Shown here: positions 48,404-57,262 of the stretch, piece by piece
Numbering within the stretch: position 1 is the stretch's first letter
How the letters are laid out: each line of letters opens with the position of its first letter
Assembly: GCF_001426265.1 (NCBI RefSeq)
Contig: NZ_LMDG01000012.1
Coordinates: forward strand, 248,001-312,000
Direction of reading: 5' to 3'
DNA length: 64,000 nt
DNA from: Rhizobium sp. Root1220
Lineage (GTDB): Bacteria > Pseudomonadota > Alphaproteobacteria > Rhizobiales > Rhizobiaceae
Notes under the pieces: generated by a model
What the model was told of the DNA's origin: nothing
What the model saw: the letters and a program-made list of their open reading frames with translations, nothing else
The model's database searches: none
Program-made: the position numbers and the translations under genes

Positions 48404-49393
48404 TCAATCGAGTTGAATGTTTGCGTTCCGAACGACCGGCGTCCACTTGGTGATCTCTGCCTTCACGTGAGCCGCTAGCTCTTCGGGGCTTGACCCGACG
48501 ATCGTGGCGCTAAACTCGGTCATCCGTTCGGCAACAGCGGGATCAGCGAGCGCTTTTGTGGCTGAAGCGTTGAGCCGGGCAACGACATCGACGGGCGTTC
48601 CCGCCGGAGCAAACAAGGCATTCCAAGTATAGGTCTCATATCCGGGAACTGTCTCGGCAATTGTCGGGACGTCTGGGAACGATGGCGCCCTCTCTTTAGT
48701 CGTCACGGCAAGTGCCCGTAGGGTGCCACTCTTCATGTGGCCGGAGGAAGAAGGCAGGTTGTCGAACATGATCGGCACCTGATTACCGATAACATCGTTG
48801 AGCGCCGGGCCAGAGCCCTTGTAAGGAATATGCTCCATCTCGACCCCCGCCATCGATTTGAAGAGTTCGCCGGAAAGATGCAGCGGCGTGCCGTTCCCCG
48901 AGGAGGCATAGCTGTACTTGCCGGGCTCGGCTTTGAGCAAGGCAACGACGTCGGCAACGGTCTTTACCGGAAGTTCGGGATTGACAACGAGAACATTCGG
49001 CACGACGACCAGAAGCGATATCGGCGCAAAATCCTTTTCGGCATCGTATGGCGTAGACTTCAGGATCAGCGGGTTGAGCGCATGGGTCGCAACCGTTCCC
49101 ATCAAAATCGTGTAACCGTCGCGATCTGCTCGAGCGACGTTATCCGCTCCCAGATTGCCGCCAGCACCCGCGACGTTCTGCACGATCACCTGCTGGCCGA
49201 GGTTATCCGACATCTTCTGGGCGATGATGCGGGCGACAACATCGGTGGAGCCGCCCGCCGCGAAAGGCACCACCATCGTGATCTGCCGTTCAGGAAAATT
49301 CGTAGCCCGTGAAGGCGATCCGGCGGCGGCCATTGCAACCAAGGAAAGCACGGCGGCAAGTGCCGCGCGACGTGTCAGGTTCGGTTTTGTCAT
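48404..49393 (-). CDS. tctC: Tripartite tricarboxylate transporter substrate-binding protein (TctC/Bug), copy 1
   Basis: 329 residues. Signal peptide of twin-arginine-like form (TRRAALAAVLSLVAMAAAGSPSRA). The mature protein is a Bug-fold receptor: FPERQITMVVPFAAGGSTDVVARIIA, NVAGAGGNLGADNVARADRDGYTILMGT, VPYKGSGPALNDVIGNQV-type middle. It binds a carboxylate outside and delivers it to TctAB. It lies 34 nt downstream of tctA. A small frame at 48249-48416 overlaps its end; not called. Confidence 0.93.
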   Translation of the reverse strand: MTKPNLTRRAALAAVLSLVAMAAAGSPSRATNFPERQITMVVPFAAGGSTDVVARIIAQKMSDNLGQQVIVQNVAGAGGNLGADNVARADRDGYTILMGTVATHALNPLILKSTPYDAEKDFAPISLLVVVPNVLVVNPELPVKTVADVVALLKAEPGKYSYASSGNGTPLHLSGELFKSMAGVEMEHIPYKGSGPALNDVIGNQVPIMFDNLPSSSGHMKSGTLRALAVTTKERAPSFPDVPTIAETVPGYETYTWNALFAPAGTPVDVVARLNASATKALADPAVAERMTEFSATIVGSSPEELAAHVKAEITKWTPVVRNANIQLD

Positions 49394-49427
49394 TTCCTAC
49401 CTCCTCCATGTTTCTCAGTGACGAAAA

Positions 49428-50933
49428 TCAATCCTCCTCCTGGAAGACTTCCTCGCGCTTCTTCTTCACTGACGGCAGGAAGACGACGACGAGTACGGCA
49501 AGCGCGAGCAAAAGCAGGGTCGCGCTGATCGGACGTGTGATGAAGGTCGTCGGATCGCCGCGCGAAAGTATCATGGCTCGGCGCAGGTTTTCCTCGAGAA
49601 GCGGCCCGAGAACGAAGCCGAGCAACAGCGGAGCCGGCTCGCACCGCATCTTGACCAACGCGTATCCGACAAATCCGAAGAAGGCGACGGCATAGAGGTC
49701 GTAGACGTTGGAGTTCACGCTGTAGACGCCGATCGAGCAGAACGCCATGATGATCGGGAACAGGACGTAGTAGGGAATGGTAAGCAGTTTCACCCACAAC
49801 CCGATCAGCGGCAGGTTCAGCACGACCAGCATCAGATTGCCGATCCACATTGAAGCGATGATGCCCCAGAAGAGAGCCGGTTGCTCGGCGGCCACGTTCG
49901 GGCCTGGCACAATTCCTTGTATGATCATCGCGCCGACCATGAGAGCCATTACCGGATTGGCGGGGATGCCAAGCGTCAGAAGCGGTATAAACGAGGTCTG
50001 TGCGCCTGCATTGTTGGCCGATTCCGGTCCGGCGACGCCGGCAATCGCGCCGTGTCCGAAGTCTTGCGGCCGGTTTGAAATGCGCTTTTCGACTGTGTAG
50101 GAGGCAAAGGCTGCGAGGATTGCCCCACCACCAGGCAGGATGCCGAGAGCCGAGCCGATAGCCGTGCCGCGAAGCACGGGCGCAACCATGCTTTTGAAAT
50201 CGTCGCGCGTGGGCCAAAGGCCGCTGACCTTGGCCATCAGCACGGTACGGGTTTTCTCGCCCTCGAGGTTGCGCAGTATCTCCGCTACACCGAAGACGCC
50301 GACCGCGACCGCGACAAAGTTCAGCCCGTCCGAATATTCGCGGATGCCAAGTGTGAAGCGCGGGGTGCCGGTATAGATATCGGTACCGACAAGGCCCAGC
50401 AAAAGGCCGAGAGCCACCATCGCAAGCGCCTTGACTATGGAGCCATGTGCCAAAGCGACGGAAGAGACGAGACCGACGATCATCAGCGAGAAATACTCGG
50501 CCGCACCAAACTTGAGCGCAATCGCAGTCAGCGGAATCGCGAATATCGCCACCAGAAAGGTTGAAACGGTGCCGGCAAAGAAGGAGCCGAGCGCTGCAAT
50601 TGATAGAGCAGCCCCGGCCCGCCCCTTGCGTGCCATTTGATAACCATCGATTGCGGTCACGGCCGAGGACGATTCGCCTGGCATGTTGATGAGGATTGCC
50701 GTTGTCGAGCCACCGTACTGTGCGCCGTAGTAGATGCCGGCCAGCATGATCAGGGACGAGACGGGCTCGAGCTGGAAGGTAATAGGCAGCAGCATCGCGA
50801 TCGTCGCTGTTGCGCCGATACCAGGCAATACGCCGATCAGCGTACCAAGCAACACTCCGACCAGACAGAAAAACAGGTTCTCCGGCGAAGCCGCCGTCGA
50901 GAAGCCTAATGCGAGATTGCTAAAGAGATCCAT
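49428..50933 (-). CDS. tctA: Tripartite tricarboxylate transporter large membrane subunit TctA
   Basis: 501 residues, about 11-12 membrane helices. TctA signature: VLLGTLIGVLPGIGATATIAMLLP at the N-terminus and GGGAILAAFASYTVEKR; ...FIPLLTLGIPANPVMALMVGAMIIQGI in the second half. It forms the channel with TctB, powered by the proton or sodium gradient. It starts 9 nt after the tctB stop and is followed by a TctC receptor. Confidence 0.95.
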   Translation of the reverse strand: MDLFSNLALGFSTAASPENLFFCLVGVLLGTLIGVLPGIGATATIAMLLPITFQLEPVSSLIMLAGIYYGAQYGGSTTAILINMPGESSSAVTAIDGYQMARKGRAGAALSIAALGSFFAGTVSTFLVAIFAIPLTAIALKFGAAEYFSLMIVGLVSSVALAHGSIVKALAMVALGLLLGLVGTDIYTGTPRFTLGIREYSDGLNFVAVAVGVFGVAEILRNLEGEKTRTVLMAKVSGLWPTRDDFKSMVAPVLRGTAIGSALGILPGGGAILAAFASYTVEKRISNRPQDFGHGAIAGVAGPESANNAGAQTSFIPLLTLGIPANPVMALMVGAMIIQGIVPGPNVAAEQPALFWGIIASMWIGNLMLVVLNLPLIGLWVKLLTIPYYVLFPIIMAFCSIGVYSVNSNVYDLYAVAFFGFVGYALVKMRCEPAPLLLGFVLGPLLEENLRRAMILSRGDPTTFITRPISATLLLLALAVLVVVFLPSVKKKREEVFQEED

Positions 50934-50942
50934 TGGCGTCTC

Positions 50943-51404
50943 CTAGAACCGGACCCAGGGGCCAAAACGCGTGAACGGAAGCCCAAGCGCGTAGCTGAAG
51001 ACGATCACCGAAAAGAGTGTGATTGCGGCCGCGAGCACCACCGCCATCGGTGCCTTCATACGTGTCGAGGCGAAGGCCGCGATCAACGCTGCAAGGAACA
51101 GAGACGGGATAAATCCTAGCCCACGAACCGTTAGGCCGAAGAAAACCGGCGCGGGCAAGATGAAAGCCATGCCGCGGACGGCGATCGGCCCAATCGGCTC
51201 GCCTTCGAGACGCATCGATTGAACCAGCACGATCGCGCCAAGGACCATCAGGATGATGGCAAGCACCAGCGGAAAGTAGCCAGGCCCCATCCGTAGCGCA
51301 GTGCCGAGTTCAAGGGTGAGCGACTGGTAGACAAAGAATCCGCCGAGCGCGACGAATACCGCTCCGCAAAGCGCGTTGGTGCTATCGAACTGTAGCGATT
51401 TCAT
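50943..51404 (-). CDS. tctB: Tripartite tricarboxylate transporter small membrane subunit TctB
   Basis: 153 residues from ATG 51404 (GGGGGAG ending 3 nt upstream); a longer frame to 51629 runs over low-complexity Arg/Pro/Gly text and is rejected. Four membrane helices (ALCGAVFVALGGFFVYQ; YFPLVLAIILMVLGAIVLV; FILPAPVFFGLTVRGLGFIPSLFLAALIAA; PMAVVLAAAITLFSVIVFSYALG). The conserved RMGPGYFP of TctB is present. Confidence 0.92.
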   Translation of the reverse strand: MKSLQFDSTNALCGAVFVALGGFFVYQSLTLELGTALRMGPGYFPLVLAIILMVLGAIVLVQSMRLEGEPIGPIAVRGMAFILPAPVFFGLTVRGLGFIPSLFLAALIAAFASTRMKAPMAVVLAAAITLFSVIVFSYALGLPFTRFGPWVRF

Positions 51405-51586
51405 ATCTCCCCCTTGTGCGGCCAAGCCGCTCGTGAATGACATCGGTGTGGTGAGCTGGGGCCGCCTTCGCCGCGGCGGCGGTCCGGCGACTCGTCGTGG
51501 ACGCGGTTCGGGAATTGGTTGTCGAATGCCGCGAAGGCTGGCGATGCCGCCCGCCTGAAAAGCCGGGCAACCCCACTCGCCTGCCA

Positions 51587-52570
51587 TCAGTCCGCGTACT
51601 GGCCTGCGGCCTCGATCACCGGCTTCCAACGCACGATCTCGCTTTCGAGCTTGGCCTTGAGTGCTGCGGGAGTGGCGTCGCTATCCGGCGAAGGAACCGT
51701 GCCGAGTTCGGCGAAACGGGCGACGACGTTGGGGTCCTTGAGGGCCACTTGCAGCGATTTCGACAGACGCTCCGTGACCGCAGCAGGTGTACCCTTGGGT
51801 GCGTAGATGGCGTGCCAGATTCCCACCTGGAAGCCATCAAGACCGGCCTCTGCAGCTGTCGGAACTTCCGGTAGCACCTTCAAGCGTTCCGGCGAAGTGG
51901 TCGCGTAAGCCTTGATCGTACCTGCCTGGATCTGCTTGGTGGTGTTGGTGGTCTGGTCGCACATGATGTCGACCTGCCCGCCGAGCAAATCTGTCATGGC
52001 CGGGCCGGTGCCCTTGTATGGAACGGTCGTAAGCTGAGTGTCGATGGCACTCATGAGCATCATTCCGCACAGATGCGATGCGGCACCGATACCCGCATTT
52101 GCCACTGTCACAGTGTCCTTGTTGGCCTTGATGTAATCAACAAGACCCTTGAGATCGGTCGGCTCAAGGTCCTTCCGGGCGACAATGGTCATAGGTACGT
52201 CGGTGACGAGGCCGACATATTCGAAGTCGTTGAGCGTATCGTAGGCGAGCTTGCGGTAGAGTGAGGCACTTGTCGCCATGCCTATATGGTGCAGCAGGAT
52301 CGAGTATCCGTCGGGATGCGCCTGTGCCACCCGGCCCGCGCCAAGCGTGCCTCCAGCACCTCCAACATTCTCCACAACGATCTGCTGGCCGAGATCCTTC
52401 GACATGGATTCGGCGACGAGTCGCGCAACGGTATCGGTTGGTCCGCCGGCCGAAAACGGGATGACCATGGTGATCGTTCGATCTGGATAGGTTTGGGCGC
52501 CTGCCGTCGCGGAAAAAAGGCAAGCGCTGGCAATCGTCGTCACTGCGAGCACGGTATTGAAGATTTTCAT
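51587..52570 (-). CDS. tctC: Tripartite tricarboxylate transporter substrate-binding protein (TctC/Bug), copy 2
   Basis: 327 residues, Sec signal peptide (FNTVLAVTTIASACLFSATAGA). Same Bug fold: YPDRTITMVIPFSAGGPTDTVARLVAESM, NVGGAGGTLGAGRVAQAHPDGYSILLHHIG, VPYKGTGPAMTDLLGGQVDIMCDQ. It is clearly a paralogue of copy 1, differing in ligand-loop residues, and comes first in the operon, next to the regulators. GGGAGG precedes its ATG. The two receptors may serve different acids on one TctAB channel. Confidence 0.94.
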   Translation of the reverse strand: MKIFNTVLAVTTIASACLFSATAGAQTYPDRTITMVIPFSAGGPTDTVARLVAESMSKDLGQQIVVENVGGAGGTLGAGRVAQAHPDGYSILLHHIGMATSASLYRKLAYDTLNDFEYVGLVTDVPMTIVARKDLEPTDLKGLVDYIKANKDTVTVANAGIGAASHLCGMMLMSAIDTQLTTVPYKGTGPAMTDLLGGQVDIMCDQTTNTTKQIQAGTIKAYATTSPERLKVLPEVPTAAEAGLDGFQVGIWHAIYAPKGTPAAVTERLSKSLQVALKDPNVVARFAELGTVPSPDSDATPAALKAKLESEIVRWKPVIEAAGQYAD

Positions 52571-52594
52571 TGTAACCTCCCAGGTATGTTCCCG

Positions 52595-52618
52595 CCGCCG
52601 CGGCTCCCTCCGCGGCGG
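52595..52618 (-). promoter_or_regulatory. GC-rich hairpin in the tctC leader
   Basis: CCGCCGCGG (52595-52603) pairs perfectly with CCGCGGCGG (52610-52618) around a CTCCCT loop. It lies 24-48 nt before the ATG of tctC copy 2 on the minus strand and has no T-run, so it is more likely a leader structure or the end of the regulator transcript than a classic terminator. Confidence 0.45.
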
Positions 52619-52773
52619 TCGTGGTTACGCGTAACAGGGGGGGCTCGCGTTCCGGCCTGCAACCGCCTAGGGGTCCATTCGATCACTATTGTGAACGTGT
52701 GCGGCGCACCATGGGTAGCAACGGGAACAAATCGATCTAGAGGTGTGTGGTTTTCCACCCATCGGATCGCAAG

Positions 52774-54123
52774 TCACGGGTCGTGGAGCTCGTCGCTCGA
52801 GCGGATATTCTTGTCGAGACCATATTTTTGCATCTTCTCGTAAAGAGTCTTCCGCGAAATCCCGAGCATTTCATAGACCGGACGCAAGCTGCCGCCATGT
52901 GCAGCGAGGGCGCTAGCGATCACGCCACGCTCATAGACGGCGACTTTGTCGGTTAGACGATGGCTTGTATGAGCCGCCCCTTCCGTTTGCGGATCGAGGC
53001 CGAGCACCAGCCGGTCGGCGGCGTTACGCAGCTCGCGTACATTGCCCGGCCAATTACGTGCAGCAATCTCCGTCACTGTCTCTGGAAGCACAGCGACATC
53101 ATCGCGCCCGTAGCGAGCTGCCGCCTCTCGGACGAGTTGAAGGAAGAGCAGCGGAACATCCGCTTGCCGTTGAAACAGGGACGGAACGTTAAGCGTCGCG
53201 ACGTTCAGCCTGTACAGGAGGTCGGCACGGAAACGCCCGGCGACAACTTCAGACTCAAGGTTCACCTTGCTTGTCGCTATGAAGCGCACGTCAAGCGGTA
53301 CAGGTTCGTTCGAGCCGAGACGGGTAATCACGCGTTCCTGCAGGACCCTGAGGAACTTGGCCTGGAGGTCACAAGGCATGGAACCGATCTCGTCGAGCAA
53401 AATGGTTCCCCCACGCCCGTGCTCAAATTTGCCGAAGCGGGGACGCAGCGCTCCCGGAAATGCCCCAGCTTCATGACCGAAAAGTTCGCTCTCTATAAGG
53501 TTTTGCGGCAGAGCAGCGCAGTTGATAGCGATGAAGGACTTGTCAGCCCGTGCGCTGATATCGTGCAAGGCGCGCGCCACGACCTCCTTGCCGACTCCCG
53601 TGTCTCCGATGATGAGCGTATCGGCATCGGTGGCGCCAATCGCCCGCAACCGGTAACGCAGATCCACCATCGCCTGCGTGCGTCCGGGCAGCCGCGCTTC
53701 GATATCGTCACGCTTGCCGGCCACCGCCCGAAGCCGCCTGTTTTCGAGCACAAGGCTACGCCGATCTAGCGCACGCCTGATGATGGTGGCCAATTGCTGG
53801 GCCGCAAAGGGCTTTTCGATGAAATCGTAAACGCCGGCCCGCATGGCCGTCACCGCAAGCTGAACGTCTGCATGTCCCGTCAGAAGGATCACAGGTATTT
53901 CGGGATCCATTTCGCGGATGCGCTGAAGCAGCGTCATACCATCCATGCCGGGCATTCTGATATCGCTGACGACGACGCCGGCGAACCTGAAACCGACGCG
54001 CTCCAGCAGCGATTCCGCGTTGGCGAAGGTGTCGACTTCCAGTCCGAACAATTCCAAGGCCTGTGCGGAGGATCGGCGCATTTCTTCTTCGTCGTCGACC
54101 AGGAGAACGCGGTTGCCGTTCAT
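52774..54123 (-). CDS. DctD-like AAA+ response regulator with altered sigma-54 loop (GAFPGA)
   Basis: 449 residues. Receiver domain with acceptor Asp54 (VVSDIRMPG) and Lys104 (FIEKPF). AAA+ domain with Walker A GDTGVGKE (163-170), GHEAGAFPGA (207-215), Walker B ILLDEIG (231-237), and an RxR-type sensor. C-terminal Fis-type helix-turn-helix (GSLRPVYEMLGISRKTLYEKMQKYGL). The loop that contacts sigma-54, normally GAFTGA, reads GAFPGA (210-215; Thr to Pro213). Its ATG overlaps the stop of the sensor kinase. It presumably controls the tct genes. Confidence 0.92.
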   Translation of the reverse strand: MNGNRVLLVDDEEEMRRSSAQALELFGLEVDTFANAESLLERVGFRFAGVVVSDIRMPGMDGMTLLQRIREMDPEIPVILLTGHADVQLAVTAMRAGVYDFIEKPFAAQQLATIIRRALDRRSLVLENRRLRAVAGKRDDIEARLPGRTQAMVDLRYRLRAIGATDADTLIIGDTGVGKEVVARALHDISARADKSFIAINCAALPQNLIESELFGHEAGAFPGALRPRFGKFEHGRGGTILLDEIGSMPCDLQAKFLRVLQERVITRLGSNEPVPLDVRFIATSKVNLESEVVAGRFRADLLYRLNVATLNVPSLFQRQADVPLLFLQLVREAAARYGRDDVAVLPETVTEIAARNWPGNVRELRNAADRLVLGLDPQTEGAAHTSHRLTDKVAVYERGVIASALAAHGGSLRPVYEMLGISRKTLYEKMQKYGLDKNIRSSDELHDP

Positions 54124-55949
54124 TCGGCTGCCTCGCTGACTGCAGGTGCTGCATCGAGCATGATGCGGAATTCGGCCCCTCCATCCGGCAGGTTGGAAAC
54201 CGAAAGGTCCCCACCGAAGTCCTTGACTATATTGTAGGAAATCGAAAGTCCAAGCCCGAGGCCGCGGCCCACGCCTTTGGTGGTGAAGAAGGGATCGAAA
54301 ATGCGTTCGACAATCGCGGGCGGCACGCCTGGCCCGTGATCGCGGACCGTCAACGCCACCTTGCCTCCGTCGGGTCGCGCTTCGATGTGGATACGGCGGT
54401 CGCCCAGCCCTTCCACAGCGTCGGCTGCGTTCGTGATGATGTTGACGAGTACCTGTTGCAGTCGAACCGAGCCGCCTTGAACCACAGCCGGGGCTTCTCC
54501 GAGATCGACCAACAGCGTGGCGTCCGCCGACTTTACTCGTGCAGCAACGATCTCGAGCGTATCGGCCATGACGGTGGCAAGCGGAACCGCGCCGAGCTTT
54601 TCATTCGGCTTGCGGGCAAAATTGCGCAGGTGACGGCTGATCGCGCCCATGCGGTCGATCAGCGCCGAAATACGGCGCACGTTGTCTCTCGCCTCCTCGA
54701 CACGGTCTCTGTCGATCAGCATCGCTGCGCTGTCCGCATAGGTCTTGGCTGCAGCCAGCGGCTGGTTCAATTCATGCGAAAGAGCAGCAGACATCTGGCC
54801 GAGGCCGGCTAGTTTGCCCGCCTGAATGAGATCGCCCTGGGTCCTGCGCAGCTTCTTCTCCGTCAGTCGTCGTTCTGCTATCTCCTGTTCTATGCGCTGG
54901 TTGACCCGTGCAAGATCAGCCGTGCGCTCCGCGACACGGTGCTCCAAATCGTTTCGTGCCTGCTCCTCCAACCGCAGGCGCTCCGCCGTGCGGGCCCGTC
55001 GCTGAAGGACGATTGCAATCGCCAGACCCGCTAGGCAGAAAAACAGGAGCACGGCGATCATCATCGTGCGTGCCTGCGTGCGGACGGAGCCTGTATCCAG
55101 AAGGACGGTTACGGTCCAATCCGCCTCAGGCATGTATTCGGAAAGCGTCAGGTACTCCCGGACCCCGCTCCCATCTTCCAAGGTGCTCAGACGATGACCG
55201 GACGAATTGGTTTCGCGGATCGGCATGGGCTTTAGCATAGCTTCGGCATAACGACGCGATGCCTGGGTCCGCTCCAAGCGGTCCGGTGTTAGCGGAAGTA
55301 TGCCGGAATAGAGCCATTCCGGGCTGCCGGTCATGAAGACGATGCCTTCCGGGTCGGAAACGAAAATCTTGTATTCGCCTCCCTGCCAGGAGGTTTCTAT
55401 CGAGTCGATATCCACCTTGAAGACGATCACTCCGCGGATCTGCTCATCGACCCGGATTGGCGAAGCGAAATAGTATCCGCGCTTGAAGGAAGTCGTGCCG
55501 AGAGCATAGAAGCGCGACTGGCGACCATTCGCGGCCTCCTGGAAATAGGGCCGGTAGCTGAAATTCTGCCCGACGAAACTCGTCTCGCCATCATGGTTGC
55601 TCGCAGCGATCGTATCACCATCCATCGTCATCACGTAGATATCCGAGGACTCCAGCAGACCGTTGATCTCTTTCAAGTATGCATTTGCGGTGGCACGCAA
55701 CGGTCTGCTTTCCGGATCGCCGACCAGTTCCTTGATGTCGTCGTGATCGGCGATCAATGCCGGCAACGGTTCGTAGCGACTGAGATGTCCCCGCAAAGCG
55801 GACGCCGCAAGTCGAAGCGCCGAGCCCGCTTGCAATGACGCCTCATCCATATATTGCCGGGTCACCAATTCGCCTCCGCGAACGACCAAAAGGTAGAGAA
55901 CCAGCGGCAAAAAGAAGATCGCTGCAAAAAGTCCAAAATGCTGTTTCAC
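54120..55949 (-). CDS. DctB-like sensor histidine kinase
   Basis: 609 residues. Two membrane helices (about 8-25 and 298-316) bracket a periplasmic double-cache sensor (SDIYVMTMDGDTIAASN; FVGQNFSYRPYFQEAANGRQ; YYFASPIRVDEQIRGVIVFKVDID), as in C4-dicarboxylate sensor DctB. After a coiled coil comes the HisKA box SAALSHELNQPLAAAKTYADS and HATPase motifs (NIITNAADAVEG; RDHGPGVPP; GLGLGLSISYNIV). ATGA overlap with its response regulator, so both are co-translated. It probably senses an organic acid carried by the TctC receptors. Confidence 0.94.
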   Translation of the reverse strand: MKQHFGLFAAIFFLPLVLYLLVVRGGELVTRQYMDEASLQAGSALRLAASALRGHLSRYEPLPALIADHDDIKELVGDPESRPLRATANAYLKEINGLLESSDIYVMTMDGDTIAASNHDGETSFVGQNFSYRPYFQEAANGRQSRFYALGTTSFKRGYYFASPIRVDEQIRGVIVFKVDIDSIETSWQGGEYKIFVSDPEGIVFMTGSPEWLYSGILPLTPDRLERTQASRRYAEAMLKPMPIRETNSSGHRLSTLEDGSGVREYLTLSEYMPEADWTVTVLLDTGSVRTQARTMMIAVLLFFCLAGLAIAIVLQRRARTAERLRLEEQARNDLEHRVAERTADLARVNQRIEQEIAERRLTEKKLRRTQGDLIQAGKLAGLGQMSAALSHELNQPLAAAKTYADSAAMLIDRDRVEEARDNVRRISALIDRMGAISRHLRNFARKPNEKLGAVPLATVMADTLEIVAARVKSADATLLVDLGEAPAVVQGGSVRLQQVLVNIITNAADAVEGLGDRRIHIEARPDGGKVALTVRDHGPGVPPAIVERIFDPFFTTKGVGRGLGLGLSISYNIVKDFGGDLSVSNLPDGGAEFRIMLDAAPAVSEAAE

Positions 55950-56238
55950 GAAACGAGCTCCTCACCTCCCTCGCCGCCGTCGCTTTCGCTCCCGCTCAGG
56001 AACTGTAGTGAGCAAACCGTCCCGTTCCAAGAGAAGATAAGCGGTCAACCGTGGCTATCCATGCGGGAGGCCGCGCACTCATCGTCACCGATGCCAGTGC
56101 CAGCCCGCCTGGATTAGCGCTGAGCACCAATGCGGTGTACCCGTACCGCCGCGCAGTAGGCAAGCTTCGAGGAACACATGGACGACAGGTTTTGACTTCG
56201 CTATAGGCCATTGAACCAAAAGGCGAACTTCTCCATCC

Positions 56239-57177
56239 ATGGCCGATTCTCCCGAACATCAAAATCCGCTTCAGGGTATGGCCCTCATGTCAGGCGCCAT
56301 GGTCGTGTTGCCGGCAATGGATGCGATCGCAAAATACATGGCTACCTTCGAAGGGATGTCGCCGGGCCAGATAACGTTTTACCGCTTCTTCTTTCAGCTC
56401 GTCTGCACCCTGCCGATCCTTTTCGCAATCTTTGGCCTGAAGGCTCTTGCGGCCGAAAGACCATGGATGAACTTGCTAAGGGGCGCGCTTCACGGCGCGG
56501 CCAGTCTGCTTTTCTTCGTTGCCGTCAAATACATGCCGCTAGCCGACGTGTTCGCGATCTATTTTGTCGAGCCGTTCATGCTTGCCGGACTGTCTGCCGT
56601 CTTTCTCGGAGAGAAGGTCGGGTGGAGACGGTGGGCGGCGATCGTCGTCGGCTTTGGCGGAGCGATGATCGTCATCCAGCCGAGCTACGAGGTATTCGGC
56701 CTGAAAGCTCTGCTCCCGGTATTCTGCGCCTTTCTCTTCTCGCTCTATCTCTTCCTGAATCGCGCGATCGGCACCGCCGATTCGCCACTGACGATGCAGA
56801 CGATCGCAGGTATCGGCGGAACGATTTTCATGGCGGCGGCGCTCGCCGTCGGCAATGGCGTCGGTGCCGGTGATTTCGCGGTGTCGCTGCCATCTTCGAC
56901 GCTGGGGCTCGTCTTGCTGTTGATCCTCGGTTCGCTGTCCGGCTACGTGCACATGATTGTGGTCAGGGCATTCCGGCTGGCGCCGCTCTCGTTGCTGGCT
57001 CCGTTCCAGTACTTCGAAATAATCTCGGCCACGATCCTCGGCTATGCCCTCTTCGGCGATTTTCCGAACCCGTCGAAATGGGTTGGCATCCTCATTATTG
57101 TTGGATCCGGCCTTTTCATCATCTGGCGCGAGCGCCTGCAGTCGCGATCGATAAAAATGCTCCAGCCGATGGAGTAG
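56239..57177 (+). CDS. EamA/DMT family transporter
   Basis: 312 residues with about ten membrane helices in two EamA repeats (N-terminal GMALMSGAMVVLPAMDAIAKYMATFEG; LRGALHGAASLLFFVAVKYMPLADVFAIYFVEPFMLAGLSAVFLGEK; C-terminal ILGSLSGYVHMIVVRAFRLAPLSLLAPFQYFEIISATILGYALFGD). The family exports amino acids, nucleosides or other metabolites; no specific substrate can be assigned. Confidence 0.93.
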   Translation: MADSPEHQNPLQGMALMSGAMVVLPAMDAIAKYMATFEGMSPGQITFYRFFFQLVCTLPILFAIFGLKALAAERPWMNLLRGALHGAASLLFFVAVKYMPLADVFAIYFVEPFMLAGLSAVFLGEKVGWRRWAAIVVGFGGAMIVIQPSYEVFGLKALLPVFCAFLFSLYLFLNRAIGTADSPLTMQTIAGIGGTIFMAAALAVGNGVGAGDFAVSLPSSTLGLVLLLILGSLSGYVHMIVVRAFRLAPLSLLAPFQYFEIISATILGYALFGDFPNPSKWVGILIIVGSGLFIIWRERLQSRSIKMLQPME

Positions 57178-57230
57178 ACTGTTAACTCCGCTTCTTGACG
57201 GATCCGCAATGTGCTGGCGGTAGAAGGGCC

Positions 57231-57255
57231 CCAGGCCTCATGATGAGGTCTGGAG
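57231..57255 (+). promoter_or_regulatory. Hairpin overlapping the ribosome site of the next gene
   Basis: CCAGGCCTCA (57231-57240) pairs with TGAGGTCTGG (57244-57253, one G.U) around TGA. The ribosome site GGAG (57252-57255) begins inside the right arm, 7 nt before the ATG at 57263, so the folded stem could limit initiation. Confidence 0.4.
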
Positions 57256-57262
57256 ATAAAAG

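Noticed and set aside
48249..48416. 55-codon frame after tRNA-Leu (VALVYVRESRRETDF...)
   Set aside because: Begins with GTG, has a plausible basic start but no ribosome site and overlaps the end of tctC. A phage integrase remnant was considered, but the text is too short to support it.
52571..52773. -24/-12 sigma-54 promoter in front of tctC
   Set aside because: No GG-N10-GC element with the right flanks could be found by eye on the minus strand.
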